Shown: positions 45,640 through 56,800 of the stretch, piece after piece | How positions within the stretch are numbered: position 1 is the stretch's first letter | Layout: the number at the start of each line of letters is the position of its first letter | Assembly (NCBI GenBank): GCA_037043015.1 | Contig: CM073321.1 | Coordinates: 9,246,001-9,310,000 of the forward strand | Origin: Bryum argenteum | Taxonomy: Eukaryota > Streptophyta > Bryopsida > Bryales > Bryaceae | Length of the DNA stretch: 64,000 nt | Direction: 5' to 3' | Translations under genes and position numbers: made by a program | The notes under the pieces: generated by a model | Told to the model about the DNA's origin: nothing | Database searches by the model: none | Seen by the model: only the letters and a program-made list of their open reading frames with translations

Positions 45640-46498
45640 ACCCTAGTTGTCCAAGTGCTTCTCCTCGTCTTCCAAGTGTTTCTCCTGGCCTCTTAGCTTG
45701 CCCCTGTGATCCTCAGATTTCTTGGTCTGGTCGTCTCTGTACTTCTCCACTACATCATGACTATTGATTACGTCTTCTGGTTCTTTGCTCTGGTCTCCAC
45801 TTCTATCTTTCCAGCGTCGGGAACTGCTATCGCCCTTTTGCTGCTCGACCGAACCCTTTGTTGGATGGTTTGGAGTGACTGTAACCAATTAATCTTTGTT
45901 ATAGAAGTTGTATGGTTTTAACTTGTTGATGTTGGCAATTACTAGGTTGGGCTTGTGGTACTCCAATGTAACCAACAAAGCAGTGTTGTTCAGGAGCCGG
46001 TACTGAATCCTATATGGGCCAAATCACCTACTCTTGAATTTGCCAACATGGTCCTTGTCTCCCTTTAACTACCAAAGGACGTAATCGCCAAGCTCCAAAT
46101 CTTTTTGATGGTAGTGTTGTTAACTCCATAATGACCAATTCTACTGTCTAGTCCCTGCCACTGCCTGCACATCGTGTCTAAAGGTATCCATGTGCTCTAG
46201 ATCAGCTATTCTTGCTATCAATACCCGAGTTGATGTATATTCGATATTCAAAGTTGTTCCCTTAGTTGGAATTAAAAATTTCATGGGCATCAGAGGACGT
46301 AGCCCATAGACTAGCTGAAACGGAGTATAACCTGTTGTGACCTTAAAGGCAGTCCTATATGAGAATAACAGTGTAGGCAAGTGTTGATCCCAGTCTGTCC
46401 TCTTGTCATTGACTAATTTGGTAAACATCTAGCCAATGACCTTGTTTGTTGAGTCACCCTGCCCATTAACTTGGGGGTAATATGTGGTCGATGTGCGA
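45640..46498 (-). pseudogene. Ty3/gypsy remnant D: integrase core end and C-terminal domain
   Basis: From 46498 leftward: TTYYPQVNGQGDSTN (the end of the integrase core), a TAG, then TDWDQHLPTLLFSYRTAF, TTGYTPFQLVYGLRPLMPM. After a frame change an integrase C-terminal/tail stretch (QYRLLNNTALLVTLEYHKP) is followed by a hydrophilic Lys/Glu-rich tail (about 45890-45643). It is cut at 46499 by an LTR fragment. Divergent from remnants A and C. Confidence 0.75.
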
Positions 46499-47560
46499 TG
46501 TTGTGAGTTACCAAACCAAGTAGGACCAAAAACAACCCAATTTACCTCTAAAACCCAGCAAAAAGGTCCACCTTCCAAATAACGTTCCATGCAGACTCTG
46601 TGAAGTGTGAAAACAAGGCGTAACTCGGTTGGGCTACCGATTCTACGCTACAACGACCTACTACAATCCAGTTTACGGAACCGGTGGCTCGTGCAGGCGA
46701 ATCCGGTCAGACTCAACCCAAAACCCCAAGGTAACCGGAGAGTTCCTGATCCGGTTTCCCCTCTTGAGGTAGGTGGTCTATTGACCGGGTGTTACTTAGT
46801 AACCAATGGTGATTTAGTTAAACCTCCATAAATCCTCGGGACGATCCTTCCTGTTGTTTGGAGGAGTGGTCACTCTCTACCGGTTGATTAAGGTGATCGG
46901 AGTTTCACGGGTTTGCATTACTAGTACTCCCTCTCTCTCTCTCTCTGTCTCCCGGAGTTCTTCCCTTACAACTACTGCTACCATCCGGTTTACCTCCCAA
47001 ACAGTAGGTCACACCAGCAGTCATCCGGTTCTCTTCCTCTCCCTAGTCCAATGGTACTTGCGATCCGGATTGCAGTGAACAGTATCCCACCGCTCAATCC
47101 GCGATATTTCGACTAACGATACTTGAGGCCTGACTGGTGTCCGAGTTTGCACACAACCCCTAATGTCGACTTCCCTCAATCGGATATCCCGTCCAGAAGA
47201 TTGGAAATCAGAGAGGTTTCACTCACCGGCCTAACACATGTGTCCAAACCGGTTGATACGACAAATTCCTTAACCAATAGACACAACAGGGACGCTCGGA
47301 CTCTCCCACTCGGACCTCTTACTTACAACGCAACCACTCTAGCAATCACAACCTGGGTACTAGAATCGAAGCCACCGAATCTGCAAGGGACTCCCTGTCA
47401 CTGCAACTGGATCCACACAGAGTTTGCACAAAAAAACATAGAATCAGACAACAAGAAGCAGGGACACGAGGTTTTTGGATGCAAGCTAAACGGACGTAGC
47501 CGAGGTGTGAGCGGTGAGGGCAGAAATTCTGATTTTAGAGCAGTGATTTTGTATTTTAAT
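46499..47560 (-). repeat. LTR fragment of the element C family (inverted)
   Basis: Read on the minus strand it ends ...GGTAACTCACAACA at 46499, matching the end of the element C LTR (GGTAACTCACGACA). Upstream, blocks such as CTTGGGGTTTTGGGTT, GTTTTCACACTTCACAGA and GGAACGTTA...GGAAGGTGGACC are shared with 19590-19760. Similarity fades toward 47560, the boundary there being approximate. It interrupts the integrase of remnant D. Confidence 0.7.
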
Positions 47561-47893
47561 TTTTTAATTTTTTAAAAGAATATACCTGGGAATACTTGAA
47601 TATTCTTGACTTATTACCGTGGATTTTGGACCCTAAACCCGCAGAATTGAGAGACAGAATTTTACAATTATGCATGCTTGAGATGCACATAGAGACATTT
47701 TTTACCTCAAACGATAAGATTACATGTGCATGATACCTACTTACAAGCATAAAATCTGTTAAATAGGAACATATGGTTTTGGAACATGTATAATTATATA
47801 TATTGATTTTCACTAAATTGTGCAATCATAGTACATAAGATAGGAAAGACACAATATTATAGTAGAACATATAGAGTATGTGTAGGGTGTCCT
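47561..47893. other. AT-rich spacer; no gene seen
   Basis: Lies between the LTR fragment and the 3' end of the SWIM gene; would include that gene's 3' UTR. I looked for a terminal inverted repeat matching the far end near 59300 and found none. Confidence 0.4.
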
Positions 47894-49106
47894 TTAGTCT
47901 CTGGCATGGTCTAGGACCCCACACTCTAGAATCCTTTTCACCTCATTGAAACTGAAGGTAGGCGCGTGGATAAAAAGGTCGCTATCAGCATCAAAATTAC
48001 AGACCCTAACAAAGATATAGTAAAGGTGCTTACACGGTCTATATGGACATTCTTTTCTACCGAACTTAGGAATTGTGTCCTTCATCATTGGGCAAGTACA
48101 ATTAGGCAATGCTCTTATTGAAACTTGATAAACTGACCCCGAATCCGACTCCAAGTCGACAATACAACCAAAACTACGCTGCGGTATCATGGTCACCTTG
48201 AGTATGCTGGCTTGCAAAGCCCGAGCCAAATCAACTCCCTTCATCAACTTTGGTGTTGTAGAAGTGACTCGACGAAGATTCTTCGATTTTCTTGATATGG
48301 GGAAAACGTTCGCATCGTCCAGCACCAGGATGCGTGACAAGTCCTGTGGAGGGATAATGTTATTAAATGTCCGGTTTATAGGAAGGGGCTCCTTCTGTGG
48401 GAGTTAGAATCCTGCATTCTCCAACGCCTCGATTTGGCTACGTGTCGAATTTGTCCCTATTTTGACAGGCCGTACTGAAGGGATAGGTGGTCGATCTTGG
48501 GTCCGAGAGAAGTGCTCATACCATCTCCAACGATAACCCTTTACACATCTCTCAATATCGTCTGCACAGAAAAAGAACTGTTCTTCAACTTTGCGACGCT
48601 GTGGAGGCTTCTAGATTCCAGTGTAAGTTGGAGCCGGAGTAGCCTTCCCGTTCTGAACTATGCGTGATGTACATTTCTTCTTTGTCACTACCATATTTGC
48701 TTAACAAGCCTTGGAAGATGTGCCGTTGAGTCGAGAAATGTGCCACAACCTCTCGTTCACCTTAGTCTCTTGAACCGCGGTCACGCGTTGGATACTCGGT
48801 CCCGGAGAAGTAGATGGTTCCTGAGGGCATTCTTGAACTTCTTCTTCCTTGTACATAGTACCCAAACTCACAGCACAAGCTCGGATAACCCTTCTTCCGA
48901 TTTGAGGACGTGAAAAGCTCACGGTGTCAAGACGGTGTGTTTCTTCTTCCGCTCCAACTGGAACATTTGCCTTCCGTTTCTTTGTACCAAAGACCTCAGC
49001 TCCTTCCAAGTGGGCGTCACAAGTACAGAAAACTCGAGCTTTAGGAAAATTTGGTACTGCCTTGTTGATATCAAATGGATCTCCTGTTCGATGAGCTTTG
49101 CGTTGA
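47894..49106 (-). pseudogene. MULE-like transposase, C-terminal part with SWIM zinc finger
   Basis: Downstream half of the gene at 50695-53281. It starts with RTGDPFDINKA (about 49090), continues through RVFCTCDAHLEGAEVFG and SFSRPQIGRRVIRA, and after several stops (one near 48700) reaches a SWIM finger: NCTCPMM...CPYRPCKHLYYIFVRV (CxC...CxH; about 48105-48010). The last block, FIHAPTFSFNEVKRIL, follows it closely. SWIM fingers are common C-terminal to the DDE domain of Mutator-like transposases, where they probably bind DNA. Confidence 0.65.
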
Positions 49107-49693
49107 GCGTGTGTGAACCCAAAAACCACCATGAGGTGGCATTTGGTCACAAGGGGTTTTAAAGAGCAAGATTAGATGAGAAAAGAAGAGGGGAAAAAGG
49201 AAGACAAGAAGTAGACAAGGAAATAGGGAAGAAGAAGAAGAGAATCACCGGGCGGATGGCTTGGAAGTGGTCTCTACTCTTTTGATTGCCATTCCTTCGT
49301 CTTAGGTCCAAATGGGGCGTGCCATAGCTTTTTGGAAAGCTAAGCTCAATGTACACCCGCCCCTAAAATCTCAAAGGCAGAAGATCAACGAGCTAAGACT
49401 GATTGCTGTTTGACTGTGGCGGTTTTTGCCACTGCCGGGGGGAAAACTTTTTCAACACCCCGACTTTGGAAGCTCATATCTCCCTCTCTACAACTCGGAA
49501 TTGAGCATGCTTTATACCATTGGAAAGCTCTACTGGAGCTCTATCTAGTGTAGAAATCTCAGAGGAGTTGAAGAAAAATCGAGTGAGTTATGGGGGAAAC
49601 AATCTGGCTGGCTTTCATAGGGCAAGAATAAGCTCTTATCTTAATAACACAGGAACTCAATAAGGAGGAGGAAGATGAGTGAGGCAAGACAAG

Positions 49694-49850
49694 CATTTTG
49701 AGAAGGGCTCTCCTTCTCCTAACTACTAACACTTCAACAACAAGATCATTTTGAGAAGGGCTCTCCTTCTCCTAACTACTAACACTTCAAAAGCAAGATC
49801 ATTTTGAGAAGGGCTCTCCTTCTCCTAACTACTAACAATTCAAGAAAGAT
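49694..49850 (+). repeat. 53-bp tandem repeat, three copies
   Basis: Units start CATTTTGAGAAGGGCTCTCC at 49694, 49747 and 49800; near identical. Inside insertion E. Confidence 0.85.
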
Positions 49851-50320
49851 GATCAAGGTGAACAAAGAGGAAAAGGAGGCCCATGGCCTTCCTCCTCCTA
49901 ACTACATAGATGGATAGGTAGGTGAACAAAATGGAGGAGAAGGAGGCCCAAGGCCTTCCTTCTCCTACTCTAACCTAAACTAAGAGGAAATGGAAGAGAT
50001 GAAAATAGCTTGGAAACAAGCTATTAAGTACCAAATGGGAGCCGCCAAAGAGGCGGCTCACCATAACCCTAACTAAGGCCTAAGCCCTAACTAAGGCATG
50101 GATGAATGACCGCCACCCACCCACGCTCCCGTCCTTGAAGCCTCCATCCTATCAACGACTTCATCAATGGATGTAGCTCCCACATGCTACCACAAGGTTA
50201 GATGAATGAATCTCTCAACAACCAAATTTCAAACACAACAAGGACATCAAAGACTACTTGTACAAGGCCCATGGTAAATTTCTAACCCAACTCCAAGTCC
50301 CTAATTCTTACGCTAATCAA

Positions 50321-50473
50321 ACCAAGGATCCACTAGGGGGCTTTTTACCTCCTCTAGTCCTTCCTTATCGAACTAAGGATCCACTAGGGGGCTTTTTACC
50401 TCCTCTAGTCCTTCCTTATCGAACCAAGGATCCACTAGGGGGCTTTTTACCTCCTCTAGTCCTTCCTTATCGA
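50321..50473 (+). repeat. 51-bp tandem repeat, three copies
   Basis: Units start AC(C/T)AAGGATCCACTAGGGG at 50321, 50372 and 50423. In one frame they read a 17-residue repeat (KDPLGGFLPPLVLPYRT), most likely by chance. Inside insertion E. Confidence 0.85.
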
Positions 50474-50694
50474 ACCAATCACTCCTAATCTAAACTAAGC
50501 TCAAAATTGATGCTAAATAATCTACCAAAGGCCTTGCGACAACTAATCTTTAATATACCTATTGCATTCAAAACTCAATTATCATAAATTCATCAAATTA
50601 CCTCAAGATGTCATGGTTTGCAAACAATTCATTAATAAAAATCCATTATTAGTAACACTTAAGCAAAAGAGAGCTTACACGCTCTCACAGCGTG

Positions 50695-53281
50695 CGAAGA
50701 GCTTTGCGTCGAGCTGCGCGAAGTTGAAGTTCCTTTGTAGATGGGCCACAACCACCTTCGCCACCCTTGTTGAATTGATGATAAGCCACTACTTGGAGGA
50801 ATGCGCGAACATAATCGTCAACAGCAGCGACGTAGAGGTCCCTTCCCTTATTGCCAGAGGCCTGTAACTATTTGTTGAATACCGTCTCAGCAAGGTTACA
50901 AGACGGCATCTCCGCTAACTCTTCTGGAGAGTATTTTTTTTCCTGCATTGTATTTCCCATCACAGTTTAATACATGCTTCAACATTTATTTTTTCCTGAC
51001 TCTATGATGGGTACATCTGTGGCAGAACAGTTCTAACTTATAGATTGTTTCTTTCAAAATGATAATTTTTTAAATCCAGAATAAAGAAATAGAATCATTT
51101 ACCTATGTATTGAAAATAATACATTACGATATCAAAAATTAGGAATAAAAAGTATAGGTAAGGAAACTCACTAATTCCATAAATCCACCCCATTGTCTGT
51201 AGCGGAAATGCCAGTAGGCAAGCCAATGGCCTAAGTGTTGGAGCCCACTTTCGGAAGTAGCGTCTGATGACAACCATCACGCTCTGATGGCCTAGTAGCG
51301 AGTCTCAGCCTCTTCCATGGTGCGGGCGTCTTTGTACTGCTTACAAAGAACCTTGTGTTGATCTTGTAGTTCGTGAACGATGTATTGTTTGGTGTGTTTC
51401 TCAAGGGACTGCGTCCAATGGAAATAACACGTTCGTTCTCGGCCTTCCATGGGGACCGGAGGGTTCCCCGAACCATACATAATGCGCACAACATTGCAAT
51501 TGGCTTGAGCACTGTTAGCCATAAATCCTTGGAACTCTGGCTTTGGTAATTTGTGCCTAGCCATAACATGGTTTAGGTTCTTCCAAAATACGAGTTGAGC
51601 TTCTCTATCCTCGGACTAGAAAGCACAACACGCAATAGTTAGAATGTGTTGGTATCGGGAGTCGTACACATGGCACGCCATCTTGGTCCAGTTCTTGACT
51701 CGTTTGACGTGGTCGAGCATCATCGAAGCGTGGGAGAGGTTGTCGCCAAGTTGCATTCAGCGGACAAGGTCAACACCGCTAGCAGGGCCGACCTCTGACA
51801 TCTTGAAAATGAAGACTTTGTCGGAGTCGTCTCCTTGGCCTGGGAACATGTTTTGTTGCACGAAGGCCAAGTTGCTAAGGCCCGTGAGTTTGGTGATCCC
51901 ATCCAGAACTCCATACCTACGCAGACATCTGAAAGTGTAGACACGGTGTCGTATGGTAGGAGAGTTCAATTCTCTACATTGTTCGAAAACTGGCTCTAAC
52001 TCTTGGAGAGAAAGCAGCGAGGTTATAGGATCACCTTCATCACGGAGTAGGATATTTCCTAAGAGATCTTTGCTAGTTTCCATGACGCTTTTGGAAACTA
52101 TTGCTTGTGGATTTCGGTCGACATGCTCCTCTAATAGCTCATCTATCTTCTTCTTTGTGCATCTATACACTCCGACCTTGACATGGTGTTCGTGGGTACC
52201 GAGATGAAAACAAGCACGCTCTTGATCATCATTCCCGAAGACATAGAAGATTCTAGCAGAGCACTGAGCAACACAGACTGGAGGTTCTTTGCAAATCTTA
52301 CAGACAATGGTGGAGGATGGTGGATGTACTTTGCCAACCGCAAATGGATCTTTGGTAATGCCTTCGAACTCCACCTCGTTTACTCGTGCAGTCCGATCTG
52401 GTCGTTCCAAGAAATTGCAATTTTGATTGTGGCACTGCAAATGACCCACACAACTTGAATAGCAAAAGGATAAGCCAAGGGTGTTGCTGATGTTTGTTGT
52501 CATCGTTCTCGTCCACACATACTTAGACATCGAAGCGCTTGTCCATACCCTCCATAGACTTGGCATTCTAGTGAACAGATGAGGGGGTGACGGGAGGTAG
52601 AATGTATAGAACATCTCCATTGAAGGACGGAGGAAGTGACGGGGTGCAGACCGTACAAATGGTTTCGAAGTTGATTTTCTTCAAGATAGTTTTGCTACCT
52701 GACATGGAACTCAGTTTTAGAAGATAATGAAGAATTCTTTTGGGTTTTCTAGCTTGTGACAATGTTAAGGGCGAAGGACTTAAATCGATAGAGGGGATCG
52801 AAACAGAACTCGGTGAAGGGAGCTTTGCCGCAGGGCGACGGGTTTGAACGGGAGATGTTTTTTCGTCACTAGAGGATTCTGACAAATCTATACTAACGAG
52901 ACGGCGTGGTTTGATTTTGACATGAGATAAGAGCGGAGCTGCAATTGAGCTAGTAGAAGAAGTACGCGGAGTTAAGAGAACAGTACTTGCGTTCATGACG
53001 GACTCCATAATACCATAGAGGCGGTATTTACCTGCTCTAAGCTTCCAAATACTGCTGTTGTTATCGTAAAGCAGAGGTGGTTCAAACTCGGAGTACTGAA
53101 CAAGAAGAGTAACTGGGTCTAGTACCTCGCGTTCCTACGATAAGAAAATCTCATCGTATCCAAATCGAAGGGCAAGCCATTGAGGAGTGACAACAGCCAC
53201 GCCATCAGGCCCAGGTGGAATGCGTATAGGAGCGGACGAAATGCTGGAACTAATCTCTACAACGTTGAGAATGGAATCCAT
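50695..53281 (-). pseudogene. MULE-like transposase, N-terminal and DDE part
   Basis: ATG at 53281 (MDSILNVVEI; an upstream ATG at 53341 is possible). One frame runs with a TAG (53135) to about 52568; after a frameshift comes a Cys/His-rich N-terminal module (GHLQCHNQNCNFLERP, then CKICKEPPVCVAQC, ACFHLGTHEHHVKVGVYRC). Next are the transposase core segments YDSRYQHILTIACC, FMANSAQANCNVVRIMYGSG, RTCYFHWTQSL and WHFRYRQWGGFM. A 229-bp intron (51171-50943, GTGAGT donor, CAG acceptor) follows. The next exon reads CNLAETVFNK, a TAG where relatives have Trp (50870-50868), then VDDYVRAFLQVVAY. The second catalytic Asp may be Asn (MANS). Superfamily from motif order; moderately sure. Confidence 0.6.
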
Positions 53282-53826
53282 TGTGATAGATCGCAAGCGC
53301 CAGGAGATGTGTTTTGTGAAGGTGAGAGAAACTGAAACCATATGTTGGAATGATTCTACAATATAAAGAAGAGGCTACTGAGAGTATTTATTTGGTAGAA
53401 TATGACGGTAGTGTTAGTAAGTAATAATTGACTGGTACATGAAGTGAATTAAATTACCTAGTTGGTTTGTTTCATGAAGTTAGATGATGTCAGTGAATGG
53501 GCAAGATTAAACAGGATCATTAAATTGTGCAGTCTTTAATTTCAAAAAAGTGATGGCGGCCGTCTTTGTCAGAGTAGCTGGATGTATATTTAAGAATCGG
53601 ATTAGCATCATCAGTCAAATACTGTCATATATGGCGCTCCGTGAGCCGTCATTGCAGTTGCTATAATTAATTATCAAATAAAGATACTAGGTCCGTCGCA
53701 TGGTAGTGGGAAGTGTTTAAATAGAGGGAGGACGACGATATCGACCTTTTCTTTGTCTGTTGTGTTTTGGTGATTCAGCATTTGAGTCCATTCCAGTTGT
53801 GTGTGATTCTACAAGGACTAGAGGTC
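53282..53826. promoter_or_regulatory. Bidirectional promoter spacer, 545 bp
   Basis: It separates the divergent starts at 53281 (-) and 53827 (+). TTTATATT on the minus strand (about 53367-53360) lies about 80 bp before the minus ATG. TTTAAATAG (about 53716-53724) lies about 105 bp before the plus ATG. No terminator or other gene fits between. Confidence 0.5.
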
Positions 53827-56800
53827 ATGGATGCTGTGAGCAACGGATCTGAGAGATCGAATGAGAGTATGCCTAAGAGAAAGAAAAGGAGGGGTGGGAC
53901 AAGGTTTATTAATACAGAAGCGCTGAAGCGAAGCGCTTTGCGTAAGGGGGGAGTGTCTCGACCAAGTGGGGAAGAGCGTGGTCCAGCTGATTTTGACGGA
54001 GACGATGAAGAGGTTGGACCACAGTTTAGGCGGAGTTTCAAAATGCAGTGTATCAATCTTGACACGGTTGTGGAGATTGCCGATACCGTAATCCCGGAAG
54101 ATGAAAATGTGACTAAGAGCTTCTTCAACGAGCTGGAGCGTGGACGAAGTACATCAACTTCAAGTGATTCCCTAAGTTATTACATTGGAGGCAAGGATAG
54201 AGGCGATGGTGTTGGTGTGGATTCCGGAAGAATGGTACGGTGATAAAGAATGGTTTTGTCAAAGCATGTTTATAATTATGTGTCTACTGATTCTGTGGTT
54301 GAACCGTAGGATGATGCACACTCGAGTTCAAAGTTGATGGAGTTGAAGATGAAAGTGATGCAGACGAGAATGCTAATGATGACGATGCAAACCGAGAGCA
54401 AATAGGTACTCCAAAGATATTGAACGCTGTTGAAGATACTGAGGGGAGCAATGATCAAAGACTAGATGGAGAGGTAAATGAGATGACCTTTTTCTTGAGT
54501 ATCATGAATGAGGCCGGGCATATATTAGCATTTACTTCTGGAGTATAAATATGCTTTTATGTCTTGATCGTATACAAGAGCACTATTAGAGGAAGTGACC
54601 TTGGCGTAAGAATTTTTTTTCATGAATAAGTGATTCTGCAATTAATACCTTAATATTGAATATATGAATATGTGATTAATACTTGAGTTATAAATTAGAG
54701 TCCGACTTAGGGCTGGAGGGAGGGAACTTCGCCGGAGGGGGGGGGGGCTTTGGGGGAGGGGGGGACTTTGCTGTAGTAGGGGCTTTGCGGGAGGGGGGGG
54801 GCTTCGGGGGAGGAAGGGAATTTGCTGGAGGGCGGGGCTTAGCGGGAGGGGGGCTGTGCTGGTTGAGCATCCGTTCGATGACGTCGGCCATTGCAGGAAG
54901 GCCCTTCGTCGGCCGATGCAGGCAGTTCATCCTTGCTAGTCGATGCAGGCCCGGCTCCATCGCTCGCTCATGCACGTCCGGCTCTATTGCTGGTCGTTGC
55001 AGGCCCTTCTCCCTCCACTTCCGCTGCTCCTTCCGTAAACCGACCGAATCTGCCCACCGCTTGCCGATTCAGCTTGGCGCGCGGATAGTGTTCCTTGAGC
55101 CGCCCGAGTTTACGCTAGCCAAGATAGACTTTGAAATGGCTGCGCCGGCCTTTGCGTCGCTAGAAACTTACTTTGGTGAATTGTAATAGTAGAGCTCGGC
55201 AGCTCTAGGGTTTGTAACAAGTCAGGATTAGCATAGTTTGAGAATTGAGATTAGAATGACGAGTTTAGATAAAGCTGATAGGGATTGTGTGGTAGAGCTC
55301 TTTGATTCATTACGGTGTAAACCACAACTTGTATGGAGGATCTGGTTTCTGCAAGGAGAAAGAAGCGATGGCGGAAGAACATGTGACAATTGTGGAAGGA
55401 AACGTAGAAGGAGACAACGTCGACAAATTGGAAAATGTGAGTTCGGGTTTCAGAAATGTGAAGTCGGGTTCCACAGAATCCAGTTTGTTTGCAGAGTGTC
55501 AGCCTTGCGTCCACGCAAGGCTGACCTCGGAGGGATGAATTTTACTGTTTTCTTTAAACATTTTTTCTTGGACCATTCTTTTTGATGAATTCCATGTTCA
55601 AGATGATGTTGTTTTTGCCGATGAAGCCGCTCGATGAAGATACCCAGCCGGTGGAGAGGCCAACATCTGGTCTTCGTTTGTTGTTGTAGCTGCTCAGTGT
55701 GTAGGGCTTACTGCTGGAGCGTGCCAACCTTTGTCGTCGTTTTTTTTTAGCTCCTGATGCCACTACTTGCTGGTGCAGCGGTTTGAACCTGCTGCTGGTC
55801 GTCGGTTTTTGATGACCTCGTGTATGTGTTATTTGGTCGGTTGTTGAGCATCTGGTCCTCGTTCTCCGAGGAGTGTCAGCCTTGCGTCCACGCAAGGCTG
55901 ACCTTGGAGGGATGAATTTTACTTTTTCTTTTAAACATTTTTTTTTAACCATTCTTTTTGATGAATCCCACGTTTAAGATGGTTGATGTAACTGCTCAAC
56001 TAGTTCTCGTTTTTTGATGTAGCTGGTGTGTGTAGATTCGGTGCTCGTGGATCCTGTATTGTGTTGGTGTTATTGGATGTTTTAGTATATTTGTTGGTGT
56101 TTGCTTTACTAAGTTTTGGTACGTGCAGATGCAGGATTGTGACAACGTTTTGAGGAGATTTCCCGTTGTGGAGGAAGAACAATCTGTCCCGGATAGCGAC
56201 TTATTAGAAATTAGATCTTATGTCCAGAAAGTAGTTGAGTCTCGTCGTTTAGCAGTACCTTTGTCCTCGGTTCCAGTAACGCCCCCTCCTGCTTCTTCTG
56301 TCCGTCACACTTCAAGTGATGATGTTGATCGGGTCGCACGAGCAAGTTACATGCGTAACTATTACGCACAAGGATAAGCACGTCGTCTCGCAGCTAAGGC
56401 ATTGGCCAGACTTGCTCCCCGACTTTCAACTTGACTCGCAGCAAAGTCCAAGTCTGAATAGATTATTGACCTCATTACATGTTACTTATTTATTGACTTT
56501 ATCATATATCAAGTTTATGATTTTATTCATCTTTCATTTCCTTTTTGACATATTCTTATATTCTAGGTGCGTTGTTATACTTGGTTGTTTTTCCTGCCAG
56601 ATGATATTATCACCAGCCTCTCCGCAAGGCGAAGAAGAGGATGTCCTACCTCCTCTTACCGACCAAAATGATAACATCATTGGTGATGACGGAATTGTTC
56701 CTCAACAACAAATATTAGAAGGCTCGAGGAATGCGGTTCCCCGCTAAAGTCCGTTGGAAACTGCCCAACTCCTTCAAACATTCGATGCTAATGATGGACA

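Larger units (their letters stand above)
49112..50689. mobile_element. LTR-like insertion E, 1,578 bp, target duplication GCGTG, inside the MULE gene
   Basis: It starts TGTGAACCC at 49112 and ends CTCTCACA at 50689 with GCGTG on both sides (49107-49111 and 50690-50694). TG...CA ends with a 5-bp duplication fit a solo LTR. The two coding halves of the transposase meet at these borders (ARRKALRT to the right, AQRKAHRTGDP to the left). The interior is non-coding apart from tandem arrays. Confidence 0.75.

Noticed and set aside
54683..55186. Gly-rich 167-residue ORF
   Set aside because: Glycine runs follow from the G-rich tract and the rest has no recognisable domain; it lies between exons.
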